A DNA stretch of 64,000 nucleotides, taken from NCBI GenBank assembly GCA_963734065.1, contig CAVTFN010000004.1, forward strand, positions 248,001 to 312,000, given 5' to 3'. The DNA comes from DATBLE01 sp963734065. GTDB lineage: Bacteria; Actinomycetota; Thermoleophilia; Gaiellales; Gaiellaceae. The position numbers were made by a program, and so were the translations under genes. Positions 61,331 through 64,000 of the stretch are shown here, in pieces. The notes beneath the pieces were generated by a model that had not been told where the DNA came from, searched no databases, and worked only from the letters and a program-made list of their open reading frames with translations. Numbering within the stretch: position 1 is the first letter of the stretch; every line of letters starts with the position of its first letter.

Positions 61331-62337
61331 GAGCGGCGCAGCTCCAGGAGTACCACCGGCCGCTCGAGCTGATCGAACTGCCTGAGCCGGAACCGGTCGC
61401 TCCGCGCGACGTCGTCGTCAAGGTGGGCGGCGCGGGCGTGTGCGCCACGGACCTGCACGCACAGGAGGGGTTGATGGAGCCGGCCGGGTTGAGCACGCCG
61501 ATCGTGCTCGGTCACGAGAGCGCCGGCTGGGTGCACGCGGTCGGCGCCGACGTGACCACGGCTCGGCCCGGCGACGCGGTGCTCGTCTATCCGCCGTACA
61601 GCTGCGGGCTCTGCGTCAACTGCCGCCGCGGCCTGGACATGCACTGCGACCGGCACCAGTTCTACGGCCTGACGATGGACGGCGGCTTCGCCGACTACGT
61701 GCTCGTCGACGAGCGGTCGCTCGTGCCGTTGCCGGACGGGGTCGAGCCGGCGGCAGTCGCGCCGCACGCGGATGCCGGCCTGACCGCGATCCACGCGGTC
61801 AAGCGGCTCCAGACCCGCCTCACGCCCGGAACGACCTCGGCGGTGATCGGCGTTGGCGGTGTCGGCCACATCGCGCTCCAGCTCCTGAAGGTGCTCGGCG
61901 GCGGCTCCGTGATCGCGATCGACACGGACGAGCGCCGGCGGGCGCTCGCGCGCGAGCTCGGCGCGGACGAGGTGCTCGACGACCTCGCCGACCTCCGCGA
62001 GGCGACGAACGGCACCGGCGCCGACGTGATCATGGACTTCGTCGCCACCGACGCCACGCACGCTGCGAGCCTCGACGCGCTCGCGCGACGCGGGCTCTAC
62101 TCGACGGTCGGCTACGGCGGGACGATCACCGTCCCGTCGGTGGCGATGGTGGTCGGCGAGAGCACGATCGCCGGGAACCTGGTCGGCAGCTGGATCGACC
62201 TCTGGGAGCTGCTCCAGCTCCACGCGCGCGGCGACGTCGTCCTGCGCACCGAGACGTACCCGCTCGAGGACGTCAACGTCGTGCTGGACAGGCTCCGCGG
62301 GGGCGAGGTCACAGGCCGCGCGGTGCTGATTCCCTGA
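61327..62337 (+). CDS. Zinc-dependent alcohol dehydrogenase (medium-chain)
   Basis: A 336-residue MDR protein with catalytic-zinc Cys in GAGVCATDLHAQEG, GHESAGWVHAVG, a structural-zinc lobe (CGLCVNCRRGLDMHC) and an NAD(P)-binding VIGVGGVGHIALQLL. It likely oxidises the alcohol or aldehyde related to the GMC enzyme product. The GTG overlaps the GMC stop. The operon ends here with a palindromic repeat. Confidence 0.9.
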   Translation: MRAAQLQEYHRPLELIELPEPEPVAPRDVVVKVGGAGVCATDLHAQEGLMEPAGLSTPIVLGHESAGWVHAVGADVTTARPGDAVLVYPPYSCGLCVNCRRGLDMHCDRHQFYGLTMDGGFADYVLVDERSLVPLPDGVEPAAVAPHADAGLTAIHAVKRLQTRLTPGTTSAVIGVGGVGHIALQLLKVLGGGSVIAIDTDERRRALARELGADEVLDDLADLREATNGTGADVIMDFVATDATHAASLDALARRGLYSTVGYGGTITVPSVAMVVGESTIAGNLVGSWIDLWELLQLHARGDVVLRTETYPLEDVNVVLDRLRGGEVTGRAVLIP

Positions 62338-62341
62338 TCCC

Positions 62342-62426
62342 AAGGGACTGACCCAACGGGGTCTGTCCCTACAGAAGCGGCTGCGTCACCACCCGGCGGG
62401 GTCAGACCCCTCCGGGGTCAGACCCT
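62342..62426. repeat. Palindromic repeat copy 5 (double)
   Basis: Two family members lie between the alcohol dehydrogenase and the glycosyltransferase-like gene. The first is at 62342-62370 (AGGGACTGACCC and GGGTCTGTCCCT, imperfect) and the second at 62397-62426 (GGGGTCAGACCCC then GGGGTCAGACCCT). They should form hairpins that end transcription of the liv operon. Confidence 0.7.
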
Positions 62427-62454
62427 ATGGAGCGCGTCGGGTACCTTGCGCCGG

Positions 62455-63333
62455 ATGGAGGCCGCCTCCGCCGCCCCGGTCGAGCCGACGATTACGTTCG
62501 TCGTCCCGTACGTCGGCAGCTGGCCGTCCTGGTTTCCGGCCTACCTGCAGTCCTGCAGATACAACCCGTCGATCCGGTGGATCTTCTACACCGACTGCGA
62601 GCTGCCGGGCAACGTCCCCGCCAACGTCGAGTTCGTCAGAGGCTCGCTCCGGGATTTCGAGCACCTGGTCGAGCGCAAGACCGGCCTGACCGTCTCGCTG
62701 GAGCTGCCGTACAAGCTCTGCGACTACAAGCCGGCTTACGGCCTGCTCTTCGAGGACCACCTGGAGGGGGTCGACTTCTGGGGACACTGCGACGTCGACG
62801 TCGTGTGGGGGAACATCCGGAAGCTCCTCGCCACCGACGAGCTCCTGGAGAGCCACGACGTCGTGTCCCCGCGCCGGCGGAGAATCGCCGGCACCTGCAC
62901 CCTGTACCGGAACACCGGCGAGCTCAATCGGCTGTTCCTTGCCGACCGCAAGTTCGAGCAGGTCGTCCGGGAGCGGGAGAACATCAGGTACGACGAGAAG
63001 AACTGGTCCCGCTTCGTCCGGAAGCAGGCGGACAACGGAACGCTGAGGGTCTACTGGTCGAAGTGGATGCAGCCGCGCGGCCTCGTCGACTCGGTCGACG
63101 CGCTCTACTGGGAGCGCGGCGCCGTGTTCGACCGCACGGACCGGGACTGGTGGGACCGGCCGCTCCACAACCTGTTCGAGTATCCGGACGACGAGGTGCT
63201 GTACCTGGACTTCAGGCGCTGGAAGCGGGCGGGCGCGATGCCGTGCGACTTCGGCTACGAGGACGATCCACAGCGCTTCGCCGTCTCGCCCTCGGGGATC
63301 AGGGCAGAGCCGAGCCTCTCGCCGATCAGCTAG
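62455..63333 (+). CDS. Glycosyltransferase-like (DUF6625-type) protein
   Basis: A 292-residue protein with an N-terminal TITFVVPYVGSWPSWFPAYL and WIFYTDCELPG, a later YKPAYGLLFEDHLEGVDFWG and a DxD-type motif (HCDVDVVWGN) used for nucleotide-sugar binding in glycosyltransferases. The C terminus has aromatic patches. No glycan operon is next to it, so the acceptor is unknown. The ATG at 62455 is the most plausible of a cluster of starts. Confidence 0.78.
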   Translation: MEAASAAPVEPTITFVVPYVGSWPSWFPAYLQSCRYNPSIRWIFYTDCELPGNVPANVEFVRGSLRDFEHLVERKTGLTVSLELPYKLCDYKPAYGLLFEDHLEGVDFWGHCDVDVVWGNIRKLLATDELLESHDVVSPRRRRIAGTCTLYRNTGELNRLFLADRKFEQVVRERENIRYDEKNWSRFVRKQADNGTLRVYWSKWMQPRGLVDSVDALYWERGAVFDRTDRDWWDRPLHNLFEYPDDEVLYLDFRRWKRAGAMPCDFGYEDDPQRFAVSPSGIRAEPSLSPIS

Positions 63334-64000
63334 CTAGGCCTGGACGAGCGAGCCGCCGTCCACCACGAACGCGGCGCCGGTCATGAAGCTGGACGCCGAT
63401 GAGGCGAGCAGCACGACGAGGCCTTTCAGCTCGTCCGGATGGGCCATCCGCCCGAGCGGGATCAGCGTCTTCCACATCTCCTTCAGCTCCTCGCTCGGGC
63501 TCTCGGTGACGCCGCCGCCGATCAGCGTCCCGTAGAACGGACCGGGACAGATCGCGTTGACGAGCACGCCGTGCGGGGCAAGCTCGAGCGCCGCCTGGCG
63601 GACGACGTGGATGACGGCGGCCTTGCTGGCCGCGTAGCCGTAGCAGACGAGCGGCTCGACCCTGAGCCCTGCGTTCGAGGCGGTGACGACGATCCGGCCG
63701 GAGCCCCGCTCCGTCATCGTGCGCGCCGCGCTCCGCATCGTGTGGATCACGCCGGTCAGGTTGACGTCCAGCACCTTGTCCCAGTCCGAGCGCTCGAGGG
63801 TGGCCAGCGTCTGGCCGCCGTCGACACGGAAGCCGGGAACCGACGCGAGGCCGGCGTTGGCGAAGACGACGTCCACCCCACCCTGCTCCGCGACCACCCC
63901 GCCGACCAGCGCGTCGACGGCGCCCTCGTCGCGCACGTCGGTGACCGCGCCGCGGACGTCGCAGCCCCGGTCGGCCAGGCGGGCGACAGACGCCGCGAGC
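63334..64000 (-). CDS. Short-chain dehydrogenase/reductase, 5' end beyond the window
   Basis: A 3'-complete SDR whose start lies past the window edge; 221 residues are visible. It shows VVFANAGLASVPGF, VTASNAG and the catalytic Tyr-Lys in YGYAASKAAVIHVVRQ, then NAICPGPF and a C-terminal FVVDGGSLV. The cofactor-binding glycine motif lies outside the window. It converges with the glycosyltransferase-like gene, ending directly behind its stop codon. Confidence 0.88.
   Translation of the reverse strand, partial: LAASVARLADRGCDVRGAVTDVRDEGAVDALVGGVVAEQGGVDVVFANAGLASVPGFRVDGGQTLATLERSDWDKVLDVNLTGVIHTMRSAARTMTERGSGRIVVTASNAGLRVEPLVCYGYAASKAAVIHVVRQAALELAPHGVLVNAICPGPFYGTLIGGGVTESPSEELKEMWKTLIPLGRMAHPDELKGLVVLLASSASSFMTGAAFVVDGGSLVQA

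Overview
The window is about 64 kb of high-GC DNA (roughly 70 percent) with tightly packed genes, many GTG and TTG starts, short start/stop overlaps and no tRNA, rRNA, CRISPR or insertion sequence that I can see. Codon use, the DsbA plus VKOR pair, Mop-type regulators, the MoxR/DUF58 operon and a cupin/TPR protein style all point to an actinobacterium, most likely a Thermoleophilia/Gaiellales-type soil or freshwater organism. The lineage is inferred from gene content, not tested. No stretch longer than 300 bases lacks a gene.

Layout. 0.2-4.2 kb: a lipoprotein, then (minus strand) threonine dehydrogenase and 2-amino-3-ketobutyrate CoA ligase followed by two tandem cupin-TPR paralogues. 4.3-5.8 kb: disulfide formation (DsbA-like and VKOR) and a small Cys-rich protein. 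5.8-9.5 kb: methyltransferases, a flavin reductase, and YceI divergent from a MarR regulator. 9.5-12.2 kb: membrane protein, an unusual two-domain class II aldolase, VOC protein, CBS-like protein. 12.3-16.2 kb: molybdate operon (Tat-exported ferritin-like protein, HTH-Mop regulator, ModA, ModB, ModC, molbindin). 16.3-18.0 kb: ECF sigma factor with two membrane/secreted partners. 18.0-19.4 kb: TPP riboswitch and CytX-like HMP permease. 19.5-24.7 kb: DUF4129/MoxR/DUF58 operon with a PfkB kinase. 24.7-30.1 kb: PhzF, a secreted DMF-hydrolase-like protein, SixA, PadR and an ABC-2 exporter. 30.3-38.4 kb: aminotransferase, cupin, an EncFtn-type ferritin coupled to a vanillyl-alcohol-oxidase-like flavoenzyme, a phosphotriesterase-family lactonase-like enzyme, and an aromatic FAD monooxygenase. 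38.5-43.6 kb: ribose-type ABC importer. 43.6-48.7 kb: 2-oxoacid dehydrogenase E1 alpha, regulator, E2, E1 beta and an M24-family enzyme. 48.9-53.9 kb: MetE-like protein, amidohydrolase, amidase and benzoylformate-decarboxylase-like enzyme. 54.0-62.3 kb: Liv-type ABC importer with an NTF2-like protein, a gluconate-dehydrogenase-subunit-3-like protein, a GMC oxidoreductase and a zinc alcohol dehydrogenase. 62.4-64.0 kb: a glycosyltransferase-like protein and a truncated SDR.

The right half (30-62 kb) reads as a catabolic region: two importers of different families bring in small organic molecules, and oxidases, a monooxygenase, hydrolases, a TPP decarboxylase and a 2-oxoacid dehydrogenase process them. 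The actual substrates cannot be read from sequence.

The most noteworthy signals are (1) a complete-looking encapsulated-ferritin (EncFtn) domain without a visible shell gene or obvious C-terminal cargo peptide, coupled to a VAO-type flavoenzyme; (2) a dispersed family of GGGAC(A/T)G palindromes at gene ends, one of which lies in frame inside the E2 linker; (3) an M24-family protein in which one metal-ligand Asp is replaced by Cys; and (4) a Liv/GMC/subunit-3/ADH operon.
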